The notes under the pieces were generated by a model, which was not told the DNA's origin, ran no database searches, and saw only the letters and a program-made list of their open reading frames with translations. DNA of 6,181 nt, taken from NCBI GenBank assembly GCA_035645095.1, contig DASQNG010000145.1, positions 1 to 6,181 on the forward strand. Direction: 5' to 3'. Shown in pieces: positions 1 through 6,181 of the stretch (position 1 is its first letter; each line of letters begins with the position of its first letter). Both the position numbers and the translations under genes were made by a program. The stretch comes from Gaiellasilicea sp035645095 (GTDB lineage: Bacteria; Actinomycetota; Thermoleophilia; Gaiellales; Gaiellaceae).

Positions 1-1
1 C

Positions 2-1000
2 GACGAGGACGACGCAGGCGGGCGGATCGGCTCGACGAGCGGCAACCTCCTCTGCCGCCTCCCCGGGCGGGAGGCCGGCGGGACGCCGATCTTCCTCTGT
101 GCGCACCTCGACACGGTGCCGCCGCAGGGGCCGATCGAGCCGGTGCTCGACGACGGCGTCGTGCGCAACGCCGGCGGGACGATCCTCGGCGCCGACAACA
201 AGTCGGCCGTCGTGGCGATGCTCGAGGCGGCGCGCGTGGTGCTCATCGAGAACCGGCCGCACGCCGGTATCGAGCTCCTGTTCACGCCGAAGGAGGAGGT
301 CGGCCTGCTCGGCGCGTTCGCCTTCGACCACACCCGGCTCGAGGCGGAGCTCGGCTTCGTCTACGACCAGGCGGCGCCGATCGGCCAGGTGATCCTCGGC
401 GCCCCGTCCCAGCGGTCGCTGCTCGTCCGCTTCCACGGCCGCCCCGCGCACGCCGGCATGGTCCCGGAAGAGGGGCGCTCCGCGATCGCGGCCGCCGCCC
501 GCGCCGTCGCCGACCTCCGGCTCGGGCGGCTCGACGACGAGACGACCGCGAACGTCGGCCTGATCACGGGCGGCAGCGCGCGGAACATCGTGCCGGAGTG
601 GTGCACGCTCCAGGCCGAGGCGCGTTCGCACGACGACCGGAAGCTCGCCGACCTCGTGCAGGAGATGCTCGAGACGTTCGCCTTCGCGGCGAGCGTCTCG
701 GAGTGCACGCTCGAGACGGAGGTGAGCGAGACGTACCGGGGGTACCTGTTCCGTCGCGGCGACCCGATCGTGCGGCTCGCCGAGCGTGCCCTCGCCGCCT
801 GCGGGTACGAGTTCCAGCCGGCCTTGACCGGCGGCGGTGCCGACGCGAACGTCTTCAACGCGCGCGGCCTGCCGTGCCTCAATCTCGCGAACGGGATGAC
901 GGCGATCCATACCGACGGCGAGCACATCGCAGTCGCCGACCTCGACGCGATGGTGGATGTGACGCTCGCGCTCGTGGACGCAGCGCGCGATGCCGCTTAG
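2..1000 (+). CDS. M20-family zinc metallopeptidase, PepT-like (5' truncated)
   Basis: A probable cytosolic aminopeptidase of the M20 family, PepT-like (tripeptidase T-related) branch, which would release amino acids from small peptides using two metal ions. The reading frame is open from the left edge, so the N-terminus (perhaps 35-50 residues) is outside the window; the GTG at 116 is internal, the Val of the HLDTV motif. The M20 metal and catalytic residues appear in order, numbered by codon in this fragment: HLDTV (H35, D37), GADNKSA (D65), the KEEVG pair E98/E99, YDQ (D122) and a final IHTDGEH (H303). The stretch from GRPAHAG through ARNIVPE and AEARSHDD is the inserted dimerisation domain. 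No signal peptide can be judged. The stop codon lies inside the next gene (11-nt overlap), which implies translational coupling. Family assignment is secure; exact peptide specificity is not, and other M20 di- or tripeptidases remain possible. Confidence 0.9.
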   Translation, partial: DEDDAGGRIGSTSGNLLCRLPGREAGGTPIFLCAHLDTVPPQGPIEPVLDDGVVRNAGGTILGADNKSAVVAMLEAARVVLIENRPHAGIELLFTPKEEVGLLGAFAFDHTRLEAELGFVYDQAAPIGQVILGAPSQRSLLVRFHGRPAHAGMVPEEGRSAIAAAARAVADLRLGRLDDETTANVGLITGGSARNIVPEWCTLQAEARSHDDRKLADLVQEMLETFAFAASVSECTLETEVSETYRGYLFRRGDPIVRLAERALAACGYEFQPALTGGGADANVFNARGLPCLNLANGMTAIHTDGEHIAVADLDAMVDVTLALVDAARDAA

Positions 1001-1937
1001 CCTCCGTCGCGGCGTCGTCACCGCGATCGTCGAGCGTGTGCCGGGGCTGGTGCGGCTCGAGGTCGACGGCGTCGCGTGCCTCGCGTTCCCGCGGCTCACG
1101 GGCGAGGTGGAGGATGGGGACGACGTCGTCGTGAACGAGGGCGCGCGCCTGCTCGGCCTCGGTTCCGGCGGCTTCGACGTCCTGCACGCGAACCTCACGC
1201 GCGGCCTCGGGCTGCCGCAGGAGGAACGGGCGCACGTGATGGCGCTTCCGTACACGTCCGGCCAGCTCGCGCTGCGGCGCGTGGAGGAGGACGTCGTACT
1301 CGCCGAGTCGCTGGACGGGCTGCCCGTCGTGCTCTGCACGCTGCACAGCCAGGTGGCGCCGGTGTGCGCCGCGCTCGCGGGGCTGCGGGTCGCCTACGTG
1401 CAGGTCGCGGGAGGCGCACTGCCCGTGTCCCTCTCCGATGCGGTGCGTTCGCTGCGCGCGCGGGGACTGCTGGAGCGGACGGTGGCCGTCGCACCGTGCC
1501 TCGACGCCGACGTGGAAGCGGTCACGGCGGCGGGGGCGCTCGCGTGGGCAGCTGCTCACGGCGTGCAGGCGGTCGTCTGCGCCGTCGGGCCGGGGATCGT
1601 CGGCACCGCCTCGCGGCTCGGCCACGGGGCGCTCGCGCTCGCTGACGTGGCCAACGTCGTCGGCGCGCTCGGGGGCAGGCCGGTCCTGGCGGTGAGGGCG
1701 TCGGAGGCGGACCAGCGGGAGCGGCACCTGGGCGTCTCGCACCACACGCGGGCAGTGCTCGACCTCACCCTCACAGAGCTCGTCGCAGCCTGGCCGGAAG
1801 AGGTCGAGACGGAAGGGTGGGAGGCGGCGTGCATGGGTTTGCCGCTCCACCACATGGGGCGTGGCCCGGCCGACGATCCCGCTTTCTTTCGTGCCGCGTT
1901 CGCCGCCGGGGTCGTCGCGCGCCGCCTCGCCTCCTGA
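990..1937 (+). CDS. DUF3866 family protein, function unknown
   Basis: A 315-residue protein that I recognise as DUF3866, a family without an established biochemical role. Conserved-looking blocks are GFDVLHANLTRGLGL (61-75), TLHSQV (117-122), GGALP (141-145), the glycine-rich VGPGIVGTASRLG (199-211), RERHLGVSHHT (243-253) and a late HHMGRG (287-292). The His-rich blocks and the GPGIVGT loop could form a ligand- or metal-binding site, but that is inference. No signal peptide or convincing membrane span is visible; alternating Val/Ala-rich strands suggest a soluble alpha/beta protein. The ATG at 990 lies inside the end of the peptidase gene and has only a poor GGA upstream, so translation is probably coupled. 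The stop (TGATG) overlaps a following micro-ORF, and a NUDIX gene lies 129 nt downstream. Length and motif order look intact. Confidence 0.85.
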   Translation: MPLSLRRGVVTAIVERVPGLVRLEVDGVACLAFPRLTGEVEDGDDVVVNEGARLLGLGSGGFDVLHANLTRGLGLPQEERAHVMALPYTSGQLALRRVEEDVVLAESLDGLPVVLCTLHSQVAPVCAALAGLRVAYVQVAGGALPVSLSDAVRSLRARGLLERTVAVAPCLDADVEAVTAAGALAWAAAHGVQAVVCAVGPGIVGTASRLGHGALALADVANVVGALGGRPVLAVRASEADQRERHLGVSHHTRAVLDLTLTELVAAWPEEVETEGWEAACMGLPLHHMGRGPADDPAFFRAAFAAGVVARRLAS

Positions 1938-2066
1938 TGGAGGAGCGGCGGCTCGAGCCGGTCGTCGGGCTCGGCTGCTCGGTGTGGCAGTCGCCGTGAT
2001 GCAGGAGCGAGCCCTCCTCGAAGGGTCCGGGGTTGAGGAGCGCCGAGACGTGGAACCGCTGGCGGC
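1938..2066 (+). other. Interval with two interlocked micro-ORFs and small palindromes
   Basis: These 129 nt separate the DUF3866 and NUDIX genes. Two tiny plus-strand frames tile them. The first is 1937-1999 (20 codons), whose ATG overlaps the DUF3866 stop in TGATG. The second is 1999-2070 (23 codons), whose ATG overlaps the first one's stop in TGATG, and whose own stop overlaps the NUDIX ATG in ATGA. Neither peptide resembles anything I know. All sense codons of the first end in G or C; the second is less biased. The interval also holds a perfect 12-bp palindrome, CGGCTCGAGCCG (1949-1960), and a CTCCTC...GAGGAG inverted repeat (about 2014-2040) without a T-tract. It could be a reinitiation bridge for ribosomes, a decayed gene, or plain spacer. 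I see no good promoter or terminator. Confidence 0.35.
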
Positions 2067-2576
2067 ATGAAGCCGGACCGGCGCGAGACCGTGTGGAGCG
2101 GGAAGCTCTTCGACGTCGTCGTGGAGGAGTGGGGCGGTGCGACCCGCGAGCTCGTCGAGCACCCGAGCTCCGTCGCGGTGGTCGCGTTCGATCGTGAGGG
2201 GCGGCTCGTGCTCGCGCGGCAGCTGCGGGAGGGCGCAGGCGAGGAGTTGCTCGAGCTGCCGGCCGGCGTCGTCGACGAGGGCGAGGACGAGCTCGCCGCG
2301 GCGCAGCGCGAGCTGCGCGAGGAGACGGGCCTCCACGGCGGCCGCTGGCGGCTGCTGCGGCGGCTCCACCCGACTCCGGGCTACGTCCGGGAGCCGCTGA
2401 CGCTGTTCGTCGCCGAGGAGCTGGAGGAGGGCGAGCAGGAGCTCGACCAGGGGGAGGACGTCACCCTCGTCCGGTTCGGCCCGGAGGATCTGGACGACCT
2501 CGTCGCCCGGCTCGAGGATGCGAAGACCGTCGCCGGCGTGCTGCTCGTCCTGCGCGAGCGCGCCGCGGCCGGCTGA
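2067..2576 (+). CDS. NUDIX hydrolase, ADP-ribose pyrophosphatase-like
   Basis: A 169-residue cytosolic NUDIX hydrolase, most likely acting on ADP-ribose to give AMP and ribose-5-phosphate. The Nudix box is perfect: G67, E73, then R81-E-L-R-E-E-T-G-L89, supplying the Mg2+ ligands. Features of the ADP-ribose subgroup are RQLREG (51-56), ELPAGVV just before the box, and a proline about 15 residues after it in the HPTPGYVRE segment (P104), followed by LTLFVA. Length fits the family. The ATG at 2067 overlaps the preceding micro-ORF stop (ATGA); a GAGGAG at 2035-2040 is too far upstream to serve as its ribosome binding site. The gene probably belongs to the transcription unit that starts left of the window. 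NUDIX specificity is hard to read from sequence, so other nucleoside diphosphate substrates are possible; I therefore leave the symbol blank, although nudF would fit. Confidence 0.88.
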   Translation: MKPDRRETVWSGKLFDVVVEEWGGATRELVEHPSSVAVVAFDREGRLVLARQLREGAGEELLELPAGVVDEGEDELAAAQRELREETGLHGGRWRLLRRLHPTPGYVREPLTLFVAEELEEGEQELDQGEDVTLVRFGPEDLDDLVARLEDAKTVAGVLLVLRERAAAG

Positions 2577-2615
2577 GTCACGTCCACGGCCGGGGCTTCG
2601 CGCTTTTCCCTGCAC

Positions 2616-2634
2616 AGGTGCGACCTCGCAGGTC
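2616..2634. promoter_or_regulatory. Interlocking inverted repeat upstream of ald (candidate operator)
   Basis: The segment reads AGGT-gcg-ACCT-cgc-AGGT followed by C. The middle ACCT can pair with either flank, and the right half is a perfect GACCT-cgc-AGGTC (2622-2634). It covers the expected -35 and spacer region of the ald promoter, where a bound regulator could block or alter polymerase binding. Alanine dehydrogenase genes in some actinobacteria are controlled by Lrp/AsnC-type regulators, but I cannot match this site to a known consensus. It could be chance. Confidence 0.35.
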
Positions 2635-2655
2635 AGGCGGTATCGTTGCGCGGCC
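2618..2655 (+). promoter_or_regulatory. Probable leaderless promoter of ald
   Basis: A TATCGT hexamer at 2641-2646 fits the TAnnnT pattern of an actinobacterial -10 box and lies nine bases before the ald ATG, so transcription would begin at or very near the start codon. The correctly spaced -35 region (2618-2623, GTGCGA) is poor. No Shine-Dalgarno sequence lies before the ATG, which agrees with leaderless initiation. The 79-nt gap before ald is the longest non-coding stretch in this part of the window and so the natural promoter location. Confidence 0.5.
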
Positions 2656-3786
2656 ATGCGCATCGGCGTCGCGAAGGAGATCAAGCCGCAGGAGTACCGG
2701 GTCGCGCTGACGCCGGCAGGGGCGCGTGAGCTCGTCCTCCGCGGCCACGACGTCGTTGTCGAGACAGGCGCCGGCCTTGGCAGCGCGTTCCGCGACGACG
2801 ACTACGAGGCGACGGGGGCGCGGATCGCCACGGTCGACGCGGTCTGGCAACAGGCGGAGCTCCTCCTGAAGGTGAAGGAGCCGATCGCGCCGGAGTACGC
2901 GCGGCTCCGCGAGGACCTCGTGCTCTTCACCTACCTCCACATCGCCGCCGACGAGCGGCTCACGCGGTCACTCGCGGAGAGCGGCGTTGCGGCCGTCGCC
3001 TACGAGACGGTGGAGACGGACGACCGCAGGCTGCCCCTCCTCGCGCCGATGAGCGAGGTCGCGGGACGGCTCGCCGCGCAGGCGGGCGCCCACTACCTCG
3101 AGAAACCGCTCGGGGGCCGCGGCCTGCTGCTCGGCGGCGTCGCGGGCGTCGCGCCGGGCAAGGTCGTCGTCATCGGCGGCGGCATCGTCGGCTACAACGC
3201 CGCCGTGATCGCGCTCGGGCTCGGCGCCCAGGTGACGATCCTGGAGCGCTCGGTCGACCGGATGCGCCACCTCGAGGAGATCCTGCACGGGCGCGTCAGC
3301 CTCGTCATGTCGTCGAGCCTCCAGATCGAGGCGTCAGTCGCGGACGCCGACGTCGTGATCGGCGCCGTGCTGATCCCCGGCGCGCTCGCGCCGAAGCTCG
3401 TCTCGCGCGAGATGATCCGCGGGATGAAGGACGGGGCGGTCTTCTGCGACGTGGCGATCGACCAGGGCGGCTGCGCCGAGACCTCCCGCCCCACGACGCA
3501 CGATGACCCGGTCTACACCGTCGACGGCGTCACGCACTACTGCGTCGCGAACATGCCGGGCGCCGTGCCGATCACCTCGACGAAGGCGCTCACGAACGTC
3601 ACGCTCCCGTACGTCGAGGCGATCGCGGACCACGGGCTCGCGGCTGCGGTCGGGCGCGACGCGGCGCTCGCGCGCGGCGTCAACGTCCTCGACGGCAAGA
3701 TCACGTACGCCGCCGTCGCGGAGGCGCACGACCTCGACTTCACGCCGCTCGAGAGCGTCCTGCGGGCGCCTGCCCTGCCCGCCTAG
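2656..3786 (+). CDS. ald: Alanine dehydrogenase
   Basis: NAD-dependent alanine dehydrogenase, which interconverts L-alanine with pyruvate and ammonia in the cytosol. The 376-residue length matches the family (about 370). Substrate and catalytic residues are present: R15 (EYRVALTPAG), K74 (KVKEP), H95 (FTYLHIA) and D269 (DVAIDQGG). The Rossmann loop is GGGIVGYNAA (174-183), and the signature around HYCVANMPGAVPITSTKAL (294-312) is intact. The acidic residue after the second Rossmann strand, commonly Asp in this family (LDxN-like), is Glu197 here (ILERS). I chose the ATG at 2656 because MRIGVAKEIK is the standard N-terminus; the frame is open back to 2518, but that would run into the NUDIX gene. 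It has its own probable promoter, and it converges on a minus-strand microprotein gene with 9 nt between stops. Role: alanine catabolism or nitrogen and redox balance. Confidence 0.96.
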   Translation: MRIGVAKEIKPQEYRVALTPAGARELVLRGHDVVVETGAGLGSAFRDDDYEATGARIATVDAVWQQAELLLKVKEPIAPEYARLREDLVLFTYLHIAADERLTRSLAESGVAAVAYETVETDDRRLPLLAPMSEVAGRLAAQAGAHYLEKPLGGRGLLLGGVAGVAPGKVVVIGGGIVGYNAAVIALGLGAQVTILERSVDRMRHLEEILHGRVSLVMSSSLQIEASVADADVVIGAVLIPGALAPKLVSREMIRGMKDGAVFCDVAIDQGGCAETSRPTTHDDPVYTVDGVTHYCVANMPGAVPITSTKALTNVTLPYVEAIADHGLAAAVGRDAALARGVNVLDGKITYAAVAEAHDLDFTPLESVLRAPALPA

Positions 3787-3810
3787 CCCGCCGGCTCAGG
3801 CCTCGCGGGC
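3786..3810. terminator. Possible stem between convergent ald and microprotein genes
   Basis: GCCCGC (3786-3791) and GCGGGC (3805-3810) form a six-base inverted repeat with a 13-nt loop, spanning the junction where ald and the minus-strand microprotein gene converge. It is symmetrical, so it could act on either transcript. There is no T-tract on either side, and repeats like this arise easily at this GC content, so terminator function is a weak guess from position. Confidence 0.2.
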
Positions 3811-3951
3811 GCGCTCGGCGTTCTGCTGCTCGATCTCCTTGACACCCTTCGACGGGCTGAGCTTCACGACGAGGAACGTGATGCCGGCGGCGATGCCGAT
3901 CACGACCGTCATGTAGACGGCGAGCCCGAGGAGACCGAGGACAGAGTCCAT
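3796..3951 (-). CDS. Single-span membrane microprotein, 51 aa, function unknown
   Basis: A minus-strand gene starting at the ATG at 3951 (plus-strand CAT 3949-3951) and stopping with TGA at 3796-3798. The product begins MDSVLGLLGLAVYM, continues as an unbroken hydrophobic stretch (VVIGIAAGITFLVV) to about residue 28, and then switches to a polar, charged tail (K29, K34, K37, ending NAERAREA). This is one transmembrane helix with a probably cytoplasmic, helical C-terminal tail of about 20 residues. Evidence that it is real: about 47 of 50 codons after the start end in G or C, as in the neighbouring genes; the hydrophobic/charged division is protein-like; it fills the only gap between ald and deoB; and a -10-like TATTCT lies nine bases upstream. 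I do not recognise the family. It could be a small subunit or regulator of a membrane complex, but nothing in the sequence says which. Confidence 0.75.
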   Translation of the reverse strand: MDSVLGLLGLAVYMTVVIGIAAGITFLVVKLSPSKGVKEIEQQNAERAREA

Positions 3952-3971
3952 ACACGCCGTAGAATAGCCGT
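3938..3971 (+). promoter_or_regulatory. Leaderless promoter of deoB, sharing its -10 with the divergent gene
   Basis: TAGAAT (3960-3965) is a good -10 box, preceded after 16 nt by AGGACA (3938-3943), which matches the last four bases of TTGACA. The deoB GTG begins six bases after the -10, so the mRNA should start at or next to the initiation codon. The -35 lies inside the start of the divergent microprotein gene, so the two promoters are interleaved. Confidence 0.6.
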
Positions 3972-3991
3972 GTGCCTCGCGCGTGCGTCAT
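3952..3991 (-). promoter_or_regulatory. Minus-strand half of a bidirectional promoter (microprotein)
   Basis: Read on the minus strand, TATTCT (3966 to 3961) fits TAnnnT and is followed nine bases later by the microprotein ATG, the same spacing seen at ald. ATGACG (3991 to 3986) resembles a -35 box, though the 19-nt spacer is long. The element shares its bases with the deoB -10, and its upstream part lies inside the deoB coding region. No Shine-Dalgarno sequence is present, so the transcript would be leaderless. Confidence 0.5.
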
Positions 3992-5134
3992 CGTGTTGGA
4001 CGCCGTCGGGGCGGGGGAGCTGCCCGACGCGGCATCCTACGGCGACGAAGGGTCGAACACGCTCGGGAACGTCGCCCGCTCCGTCGGCGGGCTCGACCTC
4101 CCGTCGCTCGAGGCGCTCGGCCTCGGGAACGTGATGCCGCTCGAGGGCTGCCCGCCGCAGGGCGGTGCGCCGGCGGTCGCGGGGCGTCTCGTCGCCCGCT
4201 CGAAGGGGAAGGACACGACGACGGGTCACTGGGAGCTGATGGGCGTCGTGACGCCGCAGGCGATGCCGACGTACCCACACGGGTTCCCGCACGACGTGAT
4301 CGACCCGTTCATGAACCGGACCGCCCGCGGCGTGCTCGGCAACAAGCCCGCCTCGGGCACGGAAATCATCGAAGAGCTCGGCGAGGAGCACCAGCGAACC
4401 GGCAAGTGGATCGTCTACACCTCGGCGGACTCCGTTTTCCAGATCGCCGCGCACGAGGAGACGATCCCGCTCGAGGAGCTCTACGACGGCTGTCGTGTCG
4501 CCCGCGAGCTCCTGGCCGGGAAGCACGCGGTCGGACGCGTCATCGCGCGACCCTTCGTGGGCGTGCCCGGCTCGTACGAGCGCACCACGAACCGCCACGA
4601 CTTCTCGCTCGAGCCGCGCCGGCCGAACTACCTGACGCTCGTACGCGAGGCCGGGCACACCGTCTACGGCGTCGGCAAGATCAACGACATCTTCGCCGGC
4701 TGCGACGTCGACGAGTCCTTCCCGACGAAGTCGAACGTCGACGGGATCAACCAGACGCTGACGCTGCTGCGCGACCTCGATGACGGCCTCGTGTTCACGA
4801 ACCTCGTCGAGACGGACACGCTCTGGGGCCACCGCAACGACCCTGTCAACTTCCACCGCTGCCTGCAGGACTTCGACCGGCGGCTCGAGGACCTCCTGGA
4901 GGCGCTGCGGCCGGGCGACCTGCTCGTCCTCACCTCCGACCACGGCTGCGACCCGACGACGCCCTCGACGGACCACTCGCGCGAGCACGCGCTGCTCCTC
5001 GCCTACGCCGCCGGGCGGAACGCACGAGGCACGGTGCACGAAGGCGAATTCGCGGACGTCGGCGCGACGGTGAACGCGTGGCTCGGCGGGAGGACGCCGG
5101 GCCGCGGCATCCCCGGCACGCCGATCTCGACTCC

Positions 5135-5138
<4 letters not shown>
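3972..5138 (+). CDS. deoB: Phosphopentomutase
   Basis: Cytosolic, Mn-dependent phosphopentomutase of the alkaline phosphatase superfamily, which interconverts (deoxy)ribose-1-phosphate and the 5-phosphate in nucleoside salvage. Its 388 residues match the family. The active-site set is complete: D10 (VLDAVGAGE); the phosphorylated Thr, T84, in GKDTTTGHWE; the D282...H287 pair in ETDTLWGHR; D323-H324 in TSDHGCDP; and H335 in PSTDHSREH. The spacings agree with those known for the Bacillus enzyme. The start is the GTG at 3972, giving MPRACVIVLDAVG; no upstream in-frame start keeps family similarity, and a -10 box sits just six bases before it. The last codons overlap the start of the phosphorylase gene (GTGA), so the two are translationally coupled. 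The DeoB product can enter glycolysis through deoxyribose-phosphate aldolase or the pentose phosphate pathway. Confidence 0.97.

Positions 5139-6181
<1,043 letters not shown>

Noticed and set aside
116..1000. Peptidase gene starting at GTG 116
   Set aside because: The GTG is the Val of the catalytic HLDTV motif; starting there would delete the first metal ligand. The frame is open to the window edge, so the gene is cut by the edge.
1949..1960. Perfect palindrome CGGCTCGAGCCG as an operator or recombination site
   Set aside because: CTCGAG is very common here through Leu-Glu codons and the palindrome has no promoter context, so chance is the simpler explanation.
1930..2066. Minus-strand frame with high G/C third positions opposite the micro-ORFs, reading like FHVSALLNPGPFEEG
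   Set aside because: It looks protein-like, but I find no start codon in that frame nearby, and upstream it would run antisense through the NUDIX gene. A gene remnant cannot be excluded, but there is not enough to annotate.
2566..2607. CGGCCG...CGGCCG repeat (2566-2571, 2587-2592) after the NUDIX gene with TTTT at 2604-2607
   Set aside because: The stem is only six bases with a 15-nt loop, and the T-run is 11 nt away, so it is not a convincing intrinsic terminator.
2518..2655. Extended N-terminus for ald using the upstream in-frame start at 2518
   Set aside because: It would overlap the NUDIX coding region, add residues without family similarity and bypass the standard MRIGVAKEIK start.
879..2684. 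601-codon open frame on the minus strand
   Set aside because: It runs antisense across the peptidase end, DUF3866 and NUDIX genes, all of which have clear family motifs. Its translation is Arg/Pro/Ala-rich without domains, typical of a high-GC shadow frame.
3909..5039. 376-codon minus-strand frame opposite deoB
   Set aside because: deoB carries a full active-site set in the opposite frame; the minus translation is low-complexity Arg/Val/Glu-rich with no motif.

Overview
The window is a GC-rich (roughly 70%) bacterial chromosome segment, almost wholly coding, with housekeeping and salvage genes and no mobile elements, RNA genes or CRISPR. Extreme G/C at third codon positions, start codons lacking Shine-Dalgarno sequences, probable leaderless promoters, and the combination of a DUF3866 protein, an ADP-ribose-type NUDIX hydrolase, phosphopentomutase and pyrimidine-nucleoside phosphorylase suggest a high-GC actinomycete-like bacterium. 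A deep lineage such as Thermoleophilia is my best guess, but this is inference from composition and gene content.

Left block (2-2576, all plus): the C-terminal ~332 residues of an M20-family PepT-like metallopeptidase overlap the start of a DUF3866-family protein by 11 nt. A 129-nt interval follows, tiled by two micro-ORFs whose stops and starts interlock, and leads into an ADP-ribose-pyrophosphatase-like NUDIX hydrolase. These read as one transcription unit.

Middle block (2577-3951): alanine dehydrogenase (ald) has its own upstream region, with a -10-like TATCGT nine bases before the ATG and an interlocking inverted repeat that could be an operator. Convergent to it, on the minus strand, lies a 51-codon gene for a single-span membrane microprotein, easily missed because of its size.

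Right block (3952-6181): the microprotein gene and phosphopentomutase (deoB) diverge from only 20 bp of DNA. That DNA contains a TAGAATA/TATTCTA element able to serve as the -10 on both strands, so this looks like a compact bidirectional, leaderless promoter. deoB is translationally coupled (GTGA overlap) to a pyrimidine-nucleoside phosphorylase gene that runs off the right edge.

Functionally, the phosphorylase releases (deoxy)ribose-1-phosphate from nucleosides, DeoB converts it to the 5-phosphate, and the NUDIX enzyme would yield ribose-5-phosphate and AMP from ADP-ribose. With the peptidase and the alanine dehydrogenase, the window reads as a nucleoside and peptide/amino-acid recycling neighbourhood. 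It partly recalls the Bacillus nudF ... xerD-drm(deoB)-nucleoside phosphorylase region, with ald and the microprotein in the interval. I found no clear new multi-gene system. The most interesting points are the shared bidirectional promoter with its microprotein, the interlocked micro-ORFs, and the uncharacterised DUF3866 gene.
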